The notes beneath the pieces were generated by a model. That model did no database searches, was not told the origin of the DNA, and worked only from the letters and a program-made list of their open reading frames with translations. Shown here one piece after another: positions 52,622-63,205 of a stretch of 64,000 bases of DNA. Location of the stretch: contig NZ_JAKRRY010000010.1 of the NCBI RefSeq assembly GCF_026191675.1, forward strand, positions 62,001-126,000. The letters run 5' to 3'. This stretch comes from Vibrio qingdaonensis (GTDB lineage: Bacteria; Pseudomonadota; Gammaproteobacteria; Enterobacterales; Vibrionaceae). The position numbers and the translations under genes are program-made. How positions within the stretch are numbered: position 1 is the first letter of the stretch; each line of letters opens with the position of its first letter.

Positions 52622-53167
52622 ATGTCTTTTAGCGAACAGAATTTAATCTGGGTTGATTTAGAGATGACAGGACTCGATCCTGAGCAACATAAAATTATCG
52701 AGATTGCGAGCATAGTGACAGACAGCCAGTTGAATATTCTTGCTGAAGGCCCTGTCATTGCTATCAATCAGTCTGAGGCTGAGTTAGCAAAAATGGATGA
52801 CTGGTGCACCAACACTCATACTGCGAGTGGGCTTGTCGCCCGTGTGATGGAAAGCACGTATACGGAACAGCAGGCAATCGTAGAGACGGTAGCGTTTTTA
52901 GAGCAATGGGTACCAAAAGGGGTGTCGCCTATCTGTGGTAACAGTATTGGGCAAGATCGTCGCTTCTTATACAAGCACATGCCAGAGCTTGAAGCGTATT
53001 TCCACTATCGTTACATCGATGTGAGTACCTTAAAAGAACTGACTCGCCGTTGGAAGCCAGAGATTTTAGATGGCTTTAGTAAGCAAGGTACTCATCTCGC
53101 TCTTGATGATATTCGTGAGTCGATCGCTGAACTAAAATACTATCGTGAAACTATTTTCTCCATTTAG
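52622..53167 (+). CDS. orn: oligoribonuclease
   Basis: DEDDh 3'-5' exonuclease that degrades dinucleotides, including pGpG from cyclic di-GMP turnover. The 181 residues show Exo[12 protein letters not shown], the second Asp in [10 protein letters not shown] and Exo[21 protein letters not shown] precedes the ATG. It lies upstream of the tRNA array as in E. coli. Confidence 0.98.
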   Translation: MSFSEQNLIWVDLEMTGLDPEQHKIIEIASIVTDSQLNILAEGPVIAINQSEAELAKMDDWCTNTHTASGLVARVMESTYTEQQAIVETVAFLEQWVPKGVSPICGNSIGQDRRFLYKHMPELEAYFHYRYIDVSTLKELTRRWKPEILDGFSKQGTHLALDDIRESIAELKYYRETIFSI

Positions 53168-53285
53168 TCGAATCTATATTGGAATCATAGCGAGGCTGAT
53201 TTGTTCTAGTTTCAAGAAAAATAAGGTGTTTTTGTGTGCTTTTTCATCAAACGGAAAAAAAATGAATGTTTTTTATCGATAGGAC

Positions 53286-53313
53286 TTGCATCACAAAAAA
53301 ATGCTCTTATAAT
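53286..53313 (+). promoter_or_regulatory. sigma-70 promoter of the tRNA array
   Basis: TTGCAT, a 16-bp spacer and a perfect TATAAT, then a GC-containing discriminator, about 30 bp before the first tRNA. Probably drives all seven tRNAs. Confidence 0.85.
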
Positions 53314-53344
53314 TCGCAGCCCTGAACGACGAAACACGTTCAAT

Positions 53345-53420
53345 GCGATACTAGCTCAGTTGGTAGAGCGCAACCTTGCCAAGGTTGAGGTCATCGGTTC
53401 GAACCCGATGTATCGCTCCA
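53345..53420 (+). tRNA. tRNA-Gly (GCC), copy 1
   Basis: 76 nt with encoded CCA. Anticodon loop TTGCCAA gives anticodon GCC; GCGATAC acceptor pairs with GTATCGC, T-loop TTCGAAC. Confidence 0.97.
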
Positions 53421-53478
53421 CTTTCTCTTAGTAGAAAGTGACAGTTCTCACGGTACTTAACGGTGACTACAATTCGGA

Positions 53479-53555
<77 letters not shown>

Positions 53556-53585
53556 CATTTAATCAATAGCATTGGCTGTTGATAT

Positions 53586-53661
53586 GCGATACTAGCTCAG
53601 TTGGTAGAGCGCAACCTTGCCAAGGTTGAGGTCATCGGTTCGAACCCGATGTATCGCTCCA
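53586..53661 (+). tRNA. tRNA-Gly (GCC), copy 2
   Basis: 76 nt, identical to copy 1; anticodon GCC, CCA encoded. Confidence 0.97.
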
Positions 53662-53719
53662 TTTTCTCTTAGTAGAAAGTGACAGTTCTCACGGTACTTA
53701 ACGGTGACTACAATTCGGA

Positions 53720-53796
<77 letters not shown>

Positions 53797-53826
53797 CATT
53801 TAATCAATAGCATTGGCTGTTGATAT

Positions 53827-53902
53827 GCGATACTAGCTCAGTTGGTAGAGCGCAACCTTGCCAAGGTTGAGGTCATCGGTTCGAACCCGATGTATCGCTC
53901 CA
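53827..53902 (+). tRNA. tRNA-Gly (GCC), copy 3
   Basis: 76 nt, identical to the other Gly copies; anticodon GCC. Confidence 0.97.
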
Positions 53903-53960
53903 TTTTCTCTTAGTAGAAAGTGACAGTTCTCACGGTACTTAACGGTGACTACAATTCGGA

Positions 53961-54037
<77 letters not shown>

Positions 54038-54067
54038 CATTTAATCAATAGCATTGGCTGTTGATAT

Positions 54068-54143
54068 GCGATACTAGCTCAGTTGGTAGAGCGCAACCTT
54101 GCCAAGGTTGAGGTCATCGGTTCGAACCCGATGTATCGCTCCA
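54068..54143 (+). tRNA. tRNA-Gly (GCC), copy 4
   Basis: 76 nt, identical to the other Gly copies; last gene of the array, not followed by fMet. Confidence 0.97.
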
Positions 54144-54177
54144 TTTTAGCGCCGTTTAACCCGATAGAGGTTTAAAG

Positions 54178-54206
54178 CTTGTTCTGCTTTCTGTAGAGCA
54201 AGTTTT
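54178..54206 (+). terminator. probable terminator of the tRNA array
   Basis: CTTGTTCTGC and GTAGAGCAAG pair over 10 bp (two G-U pairs) around a 5-nt loop, followed by TTTT. Confidence 0.7.
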
Positions 54207-54417
54207 GTTAGTCGCTATGCTTTCTTTTTTCGAGAAAGCCTAAAGCAGCATTCCATACAAGCAAAGTTGAGAAACTTAGTCCTTTCGCTGCCGCTCTTTC
54301 CTAATGCTGAGAAGCATCACTCCAAAACAATTTAGTTAGTTTGTAACGTTTTTTATTATTGAGACGGTTTCGTCTCTGTAATGCGTCTGCGCTGCTATTC
54401 CTGTAGTTATTCAACTC

Positions 54418-54757
54418 TGTGGATATAGGTTAACGCCTTTTTCTACGGTACGCTTACATTTAAATCAACAGACTTATCCACATCTTATCGTATGTGGATA
54501 ACTTGGTTGATAAATTGTTTTTACTCGATATGTTAGCTAAGTCATTGAAAGATCTTTACAGTAACGAGGGAACGAGAAAGTAGATAATTTAAATCTAAGG
54601 CATTGATTTTGTTATTGTTTTGTTTGATTTCTCATTCTGTGTTGCTGCATTTAAATGATCAACAAGTGACGTTTTTTTGATCCTAGTCATATATTGCATC
54701 TGTGTTTAACCTGTTTTCACAAGCACATAGCACGAATGAAATTTTTGTTTTTCCACA
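54418..54757. promoter_or_regulatory. DnaA-box cluster, candidate datA-like locus
   Basis: The gap 54144-54830 (687 bp) has no gene. It holds a perfect DnaA box TTATCCACA at 54474-54482, a perfect inverted box TGTGGATAA at 54493-54501, a one-mismatch box TGTGGATAT at 54418-54426, and weaker ones at 54701-54709 and 54749-54757. A full match to the IHF consensus (TAA-N4-TTGATT) lies at 54596-54608. E. coli datA, which lowers DnaA-ATP with IHF, lies in the same place between the glyVXY tRNAs and queG. Only three GATC sites occur, which argues against a replication origin. Confidence 0.6.
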
Positions 54758-54830
54758 AATTCAAATATGAGATGTTAGTCAAGAAAATTTATTTGATTTA
54801 TTGGCAATGTCGATATGAGACTTCTTGATG

Positions 54831-55958
54831 TTATGAATCGCGCGGTAGCCCTTTTTGCACTATCCGAATAAGACGTTGGTTTCTGCTGTCTATTTTGTTT
54901 AGTGACAATTTATCTTCTTGAGAACGTAACTTTTCCAGTGCCCAGTCGATGTGAGTGTCCAGCAACGCACTTTCACCCTTGAGGTTTTCGAGTACGGCAA
55001 GATACTCCGCTTGAAAGGGGGCATTGCCTAGCGCAATAATGATGTTTCTGCGCCATTGCTCATGTCCGATACGCCTAATGGCAGAGCCTTCCATGTTTTT
55101 TAAAAATGTACATTCATCCCAAGCTATTAATGCTGTTAAGTCCGGCTCATTGAATATTGAACGTCGCTGGAAGTCGACTTGCTTGCTGATGTCAGAGAAT
55201 CGATTCCATGGACAGACTAACTGGCAATCATCACAGCCGTAAATTCGATTGCCAATCGCATCTCGGAATTCTTCAGGGATAATGCCATCATACTCAATGG
55301 TTAAGTATGAAATGCATCGCCTAGCATCGACGACGCCATTATCTAAGATGGCATTAGTTGGGCATGAGGTTATGCATGCAGTGCATTTTCCACACTGACT
55401 TTCAACGGGCATATCGATAGGAAGTGGTAGGTCGATAAATAACTCGCCAAGGAAAAACCAAGAGCCAGCATCTTTGTCGAGTATTAAAGAGTGCTTACCT
55501 GTCCATCCCAACCCTGCTTTTTCTGCTAGAGGGCGCTCGAGCACGGGTGCAGAGTCGACAAATGGTCGGTAACCCAGAGCACCGACTTCACTTTCAATCT
55601 TTTGACCTAACTTTTTTAATTGGTTGCGAATAAGTTTGTGATAATCCCGACCCAGTGCGTAGCGACTGATATAGCCTGTATGCTTATTTTGCAGATTGCT
55701 GGCAAAATGTGCATCTTCTGGGAGGTAGTTCATACGAACGCTGATGATACGGCATGTGTTGGGGTGAAGTCGGTCGGGGTGGAGGCGTAAATCTTGGTTT
55801 GATTCCATCCACGCCATTTCACCGTGATAGCCGGCTGCCAACCAGTGGTTAAGTGATGTTTCTTGATCTTCTAAGCTGATATCACTAATACCTGCTTTTT
55901 GAAAACCCAGTTCTTTCGCCCACTGTTTGATGTCGTTGGCAAGCTTATCTAAATCCAT
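54831..55958 (-). CDS. queG: epoxyqueuosine reductase QueG
   Basis: Cobalamin-dependent Fe-S enzyme that makes the last step of queuosine in tRNA. The 375 residues carry two [4Fe-4S] motifs, CGKCTACITSCPTNAI and CDDCQLVCPWNRF, and the catalytic Asp region near FVDSAPVLERPLAEKAGLGW. The ATG at 55958 (MDLDKLAND) follows GAGTG; upstream in-frame starts are not family-like. In E. coli the divergent nnr gene overlaps it; here no nnr is present at this place. Confidence 0.95.
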   Translation of the reverse strand: MDLDKLANDIKQWAKELGFQKAGISDISLEDQETSLNHWLAAGYHGEMAWMESNQDLRLHPDRLHPNTCRIISVRMNYLPEDAHFASNLQNKHTGYISRYALGRDYHKLIRNQLKKLGQKIESEVGALGYRPFVDSAPVLERPLAEKAGLGWTGKHSLILDKDAGSWFFLGELFIDLPLPIDMPVESQCGKCTACITSCPTNAILDNGVVDARRCISYLTIEYDGIIPEEFRDAIGNRIYGCDDCQLVCPWNRFSDISKQVDFQRRSIFNEPDLTALIAWDECTFLKNMEGSAIRRIGHEQWRRNIIIALGNAPFQAEYLAVLENLKGESALLDTHIDWALEKLRSQEDKLSLNKIDSRNQRLIRIVQKGLPRDS

Positions 55959-56203
55959 CACGATCACTCTATTCAAAAAGGACGCGTATTCTATACTCAA
56001 ATCTGTTTGTATCCAAAGTATGAGTAGAAAAAAGACAGATATCCAAATTTGTGCGGGGGTTGGTGGGTATTTATCATCACTTTGTAGGGATTCACCGTTT
56101 TTAATGGTAAATTTTCTAATTACTTACACAACAACACTTGTCTACAAAAAGCGACACAGTTTACTATTTCACCTCTCAACCGACGTATTCAGAGAAAAAT
56201 GTG

Positions 56204-56668
56204 ATGAACACTAAAAAATTTGCCTTAGCTGATGAAGCAGCCACTGTTTTAATTGGAACTAAACTCGCTAATCTCTGCTCAAAACAAACAACCATTTATT
56301 TACACGGTGATCTTGGGGCGGGGAAAACAACGTTTAGCCGAGGGTTTATTCAAAGCCAGGGGCATCAAGGGAATGTGAAAAGCCCGACGTATACGTTAGT
56401 GGAGCCTTATCAACTCAAGCAGTGGAATATTTATCACTTTGATTTGTATCGTCTAGCGGATCCTGAAGAACTGGAATTTATGGGGATTCGTGACTACTTC
56501 TCTGATGATGCGATTTGCTTAGTTGAATGGCCTGAAAAAGGTGAGGGCGTATTACCAGCCGCTGATCTTGATATTGACCTTAGATACGTTGGAGAAGCGC
56601 GTGAAATTACATTTACTGCAAACTCTGAATATGGAATTCAGCTAATTAGTCAATTGGAGTTAAATTGA
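56204..56668 (+). CDS. tsaE: tRNA threonylcarbamoyladenosine synthesis ATPase TsaE
   Basis: P-loop ATPase needed with TsaB and TsaD for t6A37 formation on tRNA. The 154 residues have Walker [16 protein letters not shown] and the conserved [11 protein letters not shown] and HFDLYRL. The ATG at 56204 ([13 protein letters not shown]) is family-like; the in-frame extension from 56138 is not. Its stop overlaps the amiB start. Confidence 0.95.
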   Translation: MNTKKFALADEAATVLIGTKLANLCSKQTTIYLHGDLGAGKTTFSRGFIQSQGHQGNVKSPTYTLVEPYQLKQWNIYHFDLYRLADPEELEFMGIRDYFSDDAICLVEWPEKGEGVLPAADLDIDLRYVGEAREITFTANSEYGIQLISQLELN

Positions 56669-58380
56669 TCAATCGTTTGTTTAGTCGCATGAAGGTGCTC
56701 ATGCTGGCCATCGTCATTCTTTTCCCTACGCTTGTGTGGGCGAATACGCTTGAAGGGATACGGGTTTGGCCATCTCCGGATGAGACTCGAGTCGTTATTG
56801 ACCTTAAGTCAAAGGCTGATTTTAGCTATTTCTCTTTATCTGGCCCAAGCCGTATTGTGGTAGACCTTAACAATACGGCGCTAAATACTACGCTGCCACT
56901 TAATGTGACGGACAGTCCAGTATTGAGCAAGGTAAGAAAAAGTTCTCCTCCAAAGAAGGGTACTTATCGTCTTGTTTTTGAATTAAAGCAGGCACTAACT
57001 CCTCAGTTATTTACCTTGAACCCAACACCTGGCGGACAATATGGACACCGTCTTGTTATCGATCTTCCTCATGGAAAAGCGACTCAGGCGAAACCTACTG
57101 CTGTTGCAAACAGTAAGACCGCCGTCAGTCGTGATGCGTCACAATTACGCGGCACGGCCGATATTGTCGTTGCCATCGACGCCGGACACGGTGGTGAAGA
57201 TCCTGGCTCTATTGGGCCGACAAAAAAATATGAAAAGCATGTAACGTTGAGTGTCTCCAAAAAACTTGCGGCGCAAATTGATGCTATCCCAGGAATGAAA
57301 GCGGTACTGACTCGACGCGGTGATTATTTCGTTAATTTGAATAAACGTTCGGATATTGCTCGTAAAAATAAAGCACACCTGTTGGTCTCTATTCATGCGG
57401 ATGCTTTTCGAACGCCACAACCTCGCGGGGCGTCAGTATTTGTTTTGAATACCAGAAGAGCGAATACTGAAATTGCCCGTTGGGTAGAAAACCATGAGCA
57501 ACAGTCCGAATTACTTGGTGGTGCGGGAGAAGCGTTAGCGAAGAATTCAAATGACAAAAACGTCAGTCAAACGTTGCTTGACTTACAATTTAGTCACTCC
57601 CAAAAAGAAGGCTATAAAGTCGCCACAAAAATATTAAAAGAAATGGGGAAAGTGGCTCATTTGCATAAAAAAGAGCCGGTCAATGCCAGTCTTGCAGTAC
57701 TGAAATCACCAGACATACCATCGGTACTGGTTGAAACTGGCTTTATATCCAACCCCGGTGAAGAGCGCTTACTTACTACGCGTAGTCACCAAGATAAGCT
57801 GGCGCGCGCATTAGCAACGGCGCTAGTCCAGTATTTTGAGGCTAACCCGCCAGAAGGCACTTTGTTTGCCAATAAAGGTCAGCAACGTAAACACACGGTG
57901 AAACGTGGCGAGTCGTTATCAGTGATTGCTCAGCAATACGGTTCTTCTGTTTCGTCGATTAAATCGGCGAATAAACTGAAGAGTAATGGATTGGCGGTAG
58001 GGCAAGTTTTAATTATCCCAGGAAACAGTGCGCCAGTAAAAGTGAGCAGCAAGGTTAATACCGTTGAAACGAAAGTTGTCACACATACGGTAGCGAAAGG
58101 GGAATACCTTGGAAAAATTGCGAGCAAGTACAAAGTGTCAGTTGCCGATATCAAGCGCGAGAACAACCTAAAATCGGATACGTTACGACTCGGTCAAAAA
58201 CTGAAAGTATCGGTCAGCCTCAAAGACTTGCCAGTCAGAAAGCATACCGTTAAGCGGGGTGAGTTTTTAGGTAAGATTGCTTCACGCTATGACGTGACGA
58301 TACAAAGCATACGTGAGGCGAACAAGTTACGTTCAGATCAGCTCGCAGTTGGGCAGGTTTTGATTATTCCTAATAGGTAA
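56665..58380 (+). CDS. amiB: N-acetylmuramoyl-L-alanine amidase AmiB with three LysM repeats
   Basis: Periplasmic zinc amidase that splits septal peptidoglycan, activated by EnvC (also in this window) or NlpD. The 571 residues: signal peptide (to about 27), AMIN domain (about 30-125), amidase_3 domain (about 166-395; [30 protein letters not shown]) and three LysM repeats (about 409-453, 472-516, 525-571). E. coli AmiB lacks LysM. The TTG at 56665 has GGAG 5 nt upstream and overlaps the tsaE stop by four bases; an ATG at 56689 is the alternative. Confidence 0.95.
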   Translation: MINRLFSRMKVLMLAIVILFPTLVWANTLEGIRVWPSPDETRVVIDLKSKADFSYFSLSGPSRIVVDLNNTALNTTLPLNVTDSPVLSKVRKSSPPKKGTYRLVFELKQALTPQLFTLNPTPGGQYGHRLVIDLPHGKATQAKPTAVANSKTAVSRDASQLRGTADIVVAIDAGHGGEDPGSIGPTKKYEKHVTLSVSKKLAAQIDAIPGMKAVLTRRGDYFVNLNKRSDIARKNKAHLLVSIHADAFRTPQPRGASVFVLNTRRANTEIARWVENHEQQSELLGGAGEALAKNSNDKNVSQTLLDLQFSHSQKEGYKVATKILKEMGKVAHLHKKEPVNASLAVLKSPDIPSVLVETGFISNPGEERLLTTRSHQDKLARALATALVQYFEANPPEGTLFANKGQQRKHTVKRGESLSVIAQQYGSSVSSIKSANKLKSNGLAVGQVLIIPGNSAPVKVSSKVNTVETKVVTHTVAKGEYLGKIASKYKVSVADIKRENNLKSDTLRLGQKLKVSVSLKDLPVRKHTVKRGEFLGKIASRYDVTIQSIREANKLRSDQLAVGQVLIIPNR

Positions 58381-58427
58381 CGTGCAGCGTTGACTATGTT
58401 TATATTTTGATGACTCGGAGTCGTGGT

Positions 58428-60431
58428 GTGACAATAAAAATTCTTCCAGCTAGATTAGCAAACCAGATTGCCGCAGGAGAGGTAGTTGAAAGACCCGCTT
58501 CGGTGGTAAAAGAGTTAGTGGAGAATAGTATTGACTCTGGCGCGACTCGTATTGATATCGATATTGAAAAAGGTGGCGCAAAGCTCATTCGAGTTCGCGA
58601 CAATGGCAAAGGCATTGTTAAGGATGAGCTACAATTGGCTCTCAGTCGTCACGCGACATCAAAGATCCACACTTTAGATGATCTAGAGGCAATTGTTAGC
58701 TTAGGTTTCCGTGGTGAGGCTCTAGCCAGTATTAGTTCAGTATCAAGACTGACATTGACCTCAAGACCGGCCGCTCAGGAGCAAGCGTGGAGTGCCTACG
58801 CTGAAGGGCGAGATATGGCGGTGAACTTGAAGCCAACGGCCCATCCTATTGGCACAACGGTAGAGGTGCTGGATCTATTTTTCAATACGCCAGCACGGCG
58901 TAAGTTTTTACGCACGGAAAAAACAGAATTTACTCATATTGATGAGTTACTAAAACGCATCGCGTTAAGCCGTTTTGATGTGTCTATTAACGTTAAGCAT
59001 AACGGTAAGTTAGTCCGGCAATATCGAGCGGCAAAAAATGAAGCTCAGGCTGAAAAAAGAATTGCATCGGTGTGCGGCGCGGCGTTTGTTCGTCATATGC
59101 TCAGAATTGAGCTAGAGCATCACGACCTAAAGCTTCATGGTTGGATTACCACACCAGAAGGTGGACGGGCGCAAAACGATCTTCAATATTGTTATGTTAA
59201 TGGACGGATGATGCGGGATAAGCTGATTAATCATGCTATCCGGCAAAGTTACGAGTCGAGCTTGTCTGCGGATCAGTATGCTGCCTTCGTGTTATTTATT
59301 GAAATTGATCCCCATCAGGTCGATGTTAATGTTCATCCCGCTAAGCATGAGGTTAGGTTTCACCAAGCAAGATTGGTGCATGATTTTATTTATCAAGCGC
59401 TAAGTGATGCGTTAGTCCAAGCAAAATCAATAGATCTACCTCAAGTATCCACTGCTGGGTTTACCCAGGATGTGAGTGAAGCTAGCTCAGATGAAGCATT
59501 GTTCGAGCAAAAAAATGAAGATGAGCGGAAAAGTCGCTCAAACGCGGATTCTGTTGCAGAGACGGTGATGAATGCGGTGGCCAGTACACCGGCTTACCCA
59601 GGACGGAGTGATTATCGTCCTAGTGTTGAGTCTCAAACCGGCTCTTTGTCTGAAACTAGGCCTCAGCAGGGAATTTCAGAGCGTTCACCATCCAATCCGT
59701 GGGCTTCAGAAAGGTCATCTGCGAAAACGTCAAACCGCTCTGGCTCAAGGCACGTTGAGAATCCACCAACTCTTGAAGAGGCAAAAGTGTATCAAACACT
59801 ATTGCAAACGCCTGACTTTCTGGATGTCTCTAGCGCTTCGGTGGTTGAAACGGAGGTGCACCAGACGGCCGTTGAGCACATTGGTAAGGCCGTAACAGTT
59901 ATTGGGTCGCGTTATCTCTTGGTTAAGGCGGATCCTGATTGCGCGCTTGTTTCCTTACCTCGAGCGGAATTCTATAAGCTGTTTGCACAATTAGATCCTA
60001 AGCGGGCTTCGTTGACGATGCAGCCCTTGCTTGTTCCGTTATCATTAAAGGTGAATGATAGCCAGCTGAAGCTCGTTGAATCTCAGGTGGAACTTTTGTC
60101 ATCTTTTGCGATTGATATTAAAGTTAGAAACAAGCAAACCGTGATGGTAATGGGCGTCCCTTCGCCCCTTCGGCAGCAAAATTTGCAATTGTTAATTGAT
60201 GAAATGCTGTCATACTTGGCAACCCTTGAGCAGCATGACCTTAACCAAAATGAACTGAGTCTTTGGTTAGCAAAGAAAGTGCTGCAAGTGAAAAGTAGTT
60301 ACACATTATCGGAATCTGTTCAGTTGCTGAGTAATTTGGAGCAGTTATTCGATGGTAAGTTACCTTTAAGCGATACTAAGTTTGTTCGTCCTGTCGATTT
60401 TACGGCCACAATTGCAGCGTTTTCATCATGA
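58428..60431 (+). CDS. mutL: DNA mismatch repair protein MutL
   Basis: Links MutS recognition to MutH and UvrD in methyl-directed repair. The 667 residues have the GHKL ATPase (motifs [31 protein letters not shown]), a long polar linker (about 335-470) and a C-terminal dimer domain. There is no DQHA-type endonuclease motif, as expected in MutH-containing bacteria. The GTG at 58428 ([10 protein letters not shown]) has GGAG at 58417-58420, 7 nt upstream; an in-frame start at 58407 is rejected. Confidence 0.96.
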   Translation: MTIKILPARLANQIAAGEVVERPASVVKELVENSIDSGATRIDIDIEKGGAKLIRVRDNGKGIVKDELQLALSRHATSKIHTLDDLEAIVSLGFRGEALASISSVSRLTLTSRPAAQEQAWSAYAEGRDMAVNLKPTAHPIGTTVEVLDLFFNTPARRKFLRTEKTEFTHIDELLKRIALSRFDVSINVKHNGKLVRQYRAAKNEAQAEKRIASVCGAAFVRHMLRIELEHHDLKLHGWITTPEGGRAQNDLQYCYVNGRMMRDKLINHAIRQSYESSLSADQYAAFVLFIEIDPHQVDVNVHPAKHEVRFHQARLVHDFIYQALSDALVQAKSIDLPQVSTAGFTQDVSEASSDEALFEQKNEDERKSRSNADSVAETVMNAVASTPAYPGRSDYRPSVESQTGSLSETRPQQGISERSPSNPWASERSSAKTSNRSGSRHVENPPTLEEAKVYQTLLQTPDFLDVSSASVVETEVHQTAVEHIGKAVTVIGSRYLLVKADPDCALVSLPRAEFYKLFAQLDPKRASLTMQPLLVPLSLKVNDSQLKLVESQVELLSSFAIDIKVRNKQTVMVMGVPSPLRQQNLQLLIDEMLSYLATLEQHDLNQNELSLWLAKKVLQVKSSYTLSESVQLLSNLEQLFDGKLPLSDTKFVRPVDFTATIAAFSS

Positions 60432-61375
60432 GTCAGAAATTACCGTTAGTTTTATTTTTAATGGGTCCTACCGCATCAGGTAAGACCGATCTTGCGATAC
60501 GCCTTCGTCAGCAATACCCTGTTGAGATCATCAGTGTTGATTCTGCTTTGATCTATAAAGGTATGGATATAGGTACCGCTAAGCCTGATGCTGATGAGTT
60601 ATTGGCGGCGCCCCATCGCCTTATCGACATACTCGACCCAAGCGACGCTTATTCTGCAGCCGATTTTCGACGCGATGCGCTAGCAGAGATCGCCAAAATA
60701 CACGCAGAAGGTAAAATTCCCCTGCTTGTCGGTGGCACCATGCTTTATTTCAAAGCGTTGTTGCAAGGGTTATCTCCTTTGCCTGCGGCTGACCCTGAGA
60801 TACGTAAGCAATTAGAACAAGAAGCTCAAGATAAAGGTTGGCAAGCTCTCCATGATGAACTTAGGGCGATTGATCCTGTCTCAGCTGATAGAATTCATCC
60901 TAATGATCCGCAGCGTCTTTCTCGCGCGCTAGAGGTGTATCGAATATCAGGTAAGTCCCTGACAGAACTGACGGAAGTGAAAGGGGAGCCGTTGCCATTT
61001 CGAGTGAAACAATTTGCTGTAGCGCCCAAAGATCGTGCTTTGTTACACAAACGAATTGAATTACGTTTCGATAAAATGATACAAGCAGGTTTTGAAGATG
61101 AAGTAAAAGCATTATATGCTCGAAAAGATCTTCATCCCGATCTACCATCTATTCGTTGTGTCGGGTACCGACAAATGTGGGAATATTTAGATGGGGACTG
61201 TAGTTTTGATGATGCGATATTTCGCGGAATCTGTGCTACTCGTCAATTGGCTAAACGTCAGATTACCTGGTTAAGGAGTTGGGAAGATCTGGTTTGGCTG
61301 GATAGCGAACACATTGAGAGTGCAATGAAAACTCTCACAGACGCCATAGCATCCGATGGCATTAACTGTGTATAA
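60428..61375 (+). CDS. miaA: tRNA dimethylallyltransferase MiaA
   Basis: Adds the dimethylallyl group to A37 of tRNAs reading codons beginning with U. The 315 residues start with the P-loop [11 protein letters not shown], then the catalytic Asp in [18 protein letters not shown] and the [13 protein letters not shown] stretch. It overlaps the end of mutL by four bases (ATGA), so the two are coupled. Confidence 0.97.
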   Translation: MSQKLPLVLFLMGPTASGKTDLAIRLRQQYPVEIISVDSALIYKGMDIGTAKPDADELLAAPHRLIDILDPSDAYSAADFRRDALAEIAKIHAEGKIPLLVGGTMLYFKALLQGLSPLPAADPEIRKQLEQEAQDKGWQALHDELRAIDPVSADRIHPNDPQRLSRALEVYRISGKSLTELTEVKGEPLPFRVKQFAVAPKDRALLHKRIELRFDKMIQAGFEDEVKALYARKDLHPDLPSIRCVGYRQMWEYLDGDCSFDDAIFRGICATRQLAKRQITWLRSWEDLVWLDSEHIESAMKTLTDAIASDGINCV

Positions 61376-61524
61376 TGTAGTCGCTTTTGTATATTTGTAC
61401 CCAAAAAGGAACTGAGTTTTGTTTTCAAAGTGAATTGTTGTTCTATGATTATAAAACTAACGGGTATTTCATTGGTTTAGCTCAGATGCAAAGGCCACAC
61501 AACTCGTCGTGTACCAATAGCTAA

Positions 61525-61827
<303 letters not shown>

Positions 61828-61871
61828 TACTCTATCTCGTACAGTAAACATCATAAATAGGAGTTGGTAGC

Positions 61872-63161
61872 TTGTTTGACCGTTATGAATCGGGGGAGCA
61901 GGCTGTTCTTGTTCATATCAACTTCACGCAAGAAGGTGAGTGGGAAGATCTCAACGAGTTTGAGATGCTGGTGTCTTCAGCTGGCGTTAACAACCTGCAG
62001 GTTGTGACAGGTAGTCGTCAGTCTCCTCACCCGAAATACTATGTTGGCGAAGGAAAGGCTCAGGAAATTGCACAGGTTGTACAATTAACTGGTGCTGATG
62101 TGGTTATTTTTAATCATGCACTTTCTCCAGCCCAAGAGCGTAATTTAGAAGGTTTGTGTAAATGTCGAGTATTGGATCGAACGGGTTTGATTCTGGACAT
62201 TTTTGCTCAACGTGCGCGAACCCATGAGGGTAAGTTGCAAGTCGAGCTCGCGCAGTTGCGTCACATATCTACACGATTGATTCGCGGTTGGACGCACCTT
62301 GAAAGACAAAAAGGTGGTATTGGCTTACGTGGTCCCGGTGAGACTCAACTTGAGACTGACCGACGATTATTACGTGACCGAATCAAAACGATTTTACGTC
62401 GTTTAGAAAAAGTTGCGAAACAGCGTGAACAAGGCAGACGAGCCAGAAACCGAGCAGAGATCCCGACGATTTCTTTGGTGGGTTATACCAACGCAGGAAA
62501 GTCGACACTGTTCAACTGTATTACTGAAGCGGGCGTGTACGCGGCGGATCAGCTATTCGCAACGTTGGATCCAACACTCAGAAAAATTGAATTGGCTGAT
62601 GTAGGCACTTCAATTCTAGCTGACACGGTTGGATTTATTCGTCATCTTCCGCACGATTTGGTCGCGGCATTTAAAGCCACACTGCAAGAAACGCAAGAAG
62701 CAGACATTTTGTTACATGTTGTTGATGCAAGTGATGACCGTTTTCGTGAGAACATGCAAGCTGTTCATGACGTGCTAGAAGAGATTGATGCTGGTGATGT
62801 ACCGGCTCTAGTCGTGATGAATAAAATAGACAATCTAGAAGGCCAACGTCCTCGTATAGAGCGAGATGACGAAGGACTACCGAGAACCGTTTGGGTTTCT
62901 GCCATGGAAGGGCAAGGAATTGAACTGTTGTTCGAAGCGCTGACTGAGCGTTTAGTGAGCCAAATGGTTCAGTATCAATTGAGAATTCCGCCACAGTATC
63001 AAGGCCGCATTCGTAGTACATTTTTTGATATGAAATGTATTCTGCGGGAAGAATATGATACAGATGGTAACTTGTTGATTGATATTCGGATGCAACAAAT
63101 AGATTGGTCTAGACTTGAGAAGAGAGAAGGGGCAGTTTTGAGTGACTTTATCGTTACTTAA
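61872..63161 (+). CDS. hflX: ribosome-associated GTPase HflX
   Basis: GTPase that splits stalled or heat-damaged 70S ribosomes. The 429 residues have an N-terminal HflX domain (about 15-195; GGIGLRGPGETQLETDRR), the G domain with G1 GYTNAGKSTLFN, G3 DTVGFI and G4 NKID. The TTG start at 61872 (MFDRYESGEQ) is preceded by AGGAG, 8 nt upstream. It lies between hfq and hflK in the conserved order. Confidence 0.96.
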   Translation: MFDRYESGEQAVLVHINFTQEGEWEDLNEFEMLVSSAGVNNLQVVTGSRQSPHPKYYVGEGKAQEIAQVVQLTGADVVIFNHALSPAQERNLEGLCKCRVLDRTGLILDIFAQRARTHEGKLQVELAQLRHISTRLIRGWTHLERQKGGIGLRGPGETQLETDRRLLRDRIKTILRRLEKVAKQREQGRRARNRAEIPTISLVGYTNAGKSTLFNCITEAGVYAADQLFATLDPTLRKIELADVGTSILADTVGFIRHLPHDLVAAFKATLQETQEADILLHVVDASDDRFRENMQAVHDVLEEIDAGDVPALVVMNKIDNLEGQRPRIERDDEGLPRTVWVSAMEGQGIELLFEALTERLVSQMVQYQLRIPPQYQGRIRSTFFDMKCILREEYDTDGNLLIDIRMQQIDWSRLEKREGAVLSDFIVT

Positions 63162-63205
63162 AGGACTGCTACAGTATAACGTCATAATAATGATGGAGCT
63201 TCCTA

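Noticed and set aside
53234..53431. 65-codon ORF over the first tRNA-Gly gene
   Set aside because: It runs through a complete tRNA gene and its promoter; the tRNA explains the sequence.
54144..54830. Replication origin (oriC-like)
   Set aside because: DnaA boxes are present but only three GATC sites occur and the neighbours are not mioC/mnmG-type origin genes; datA-like is a better fit.
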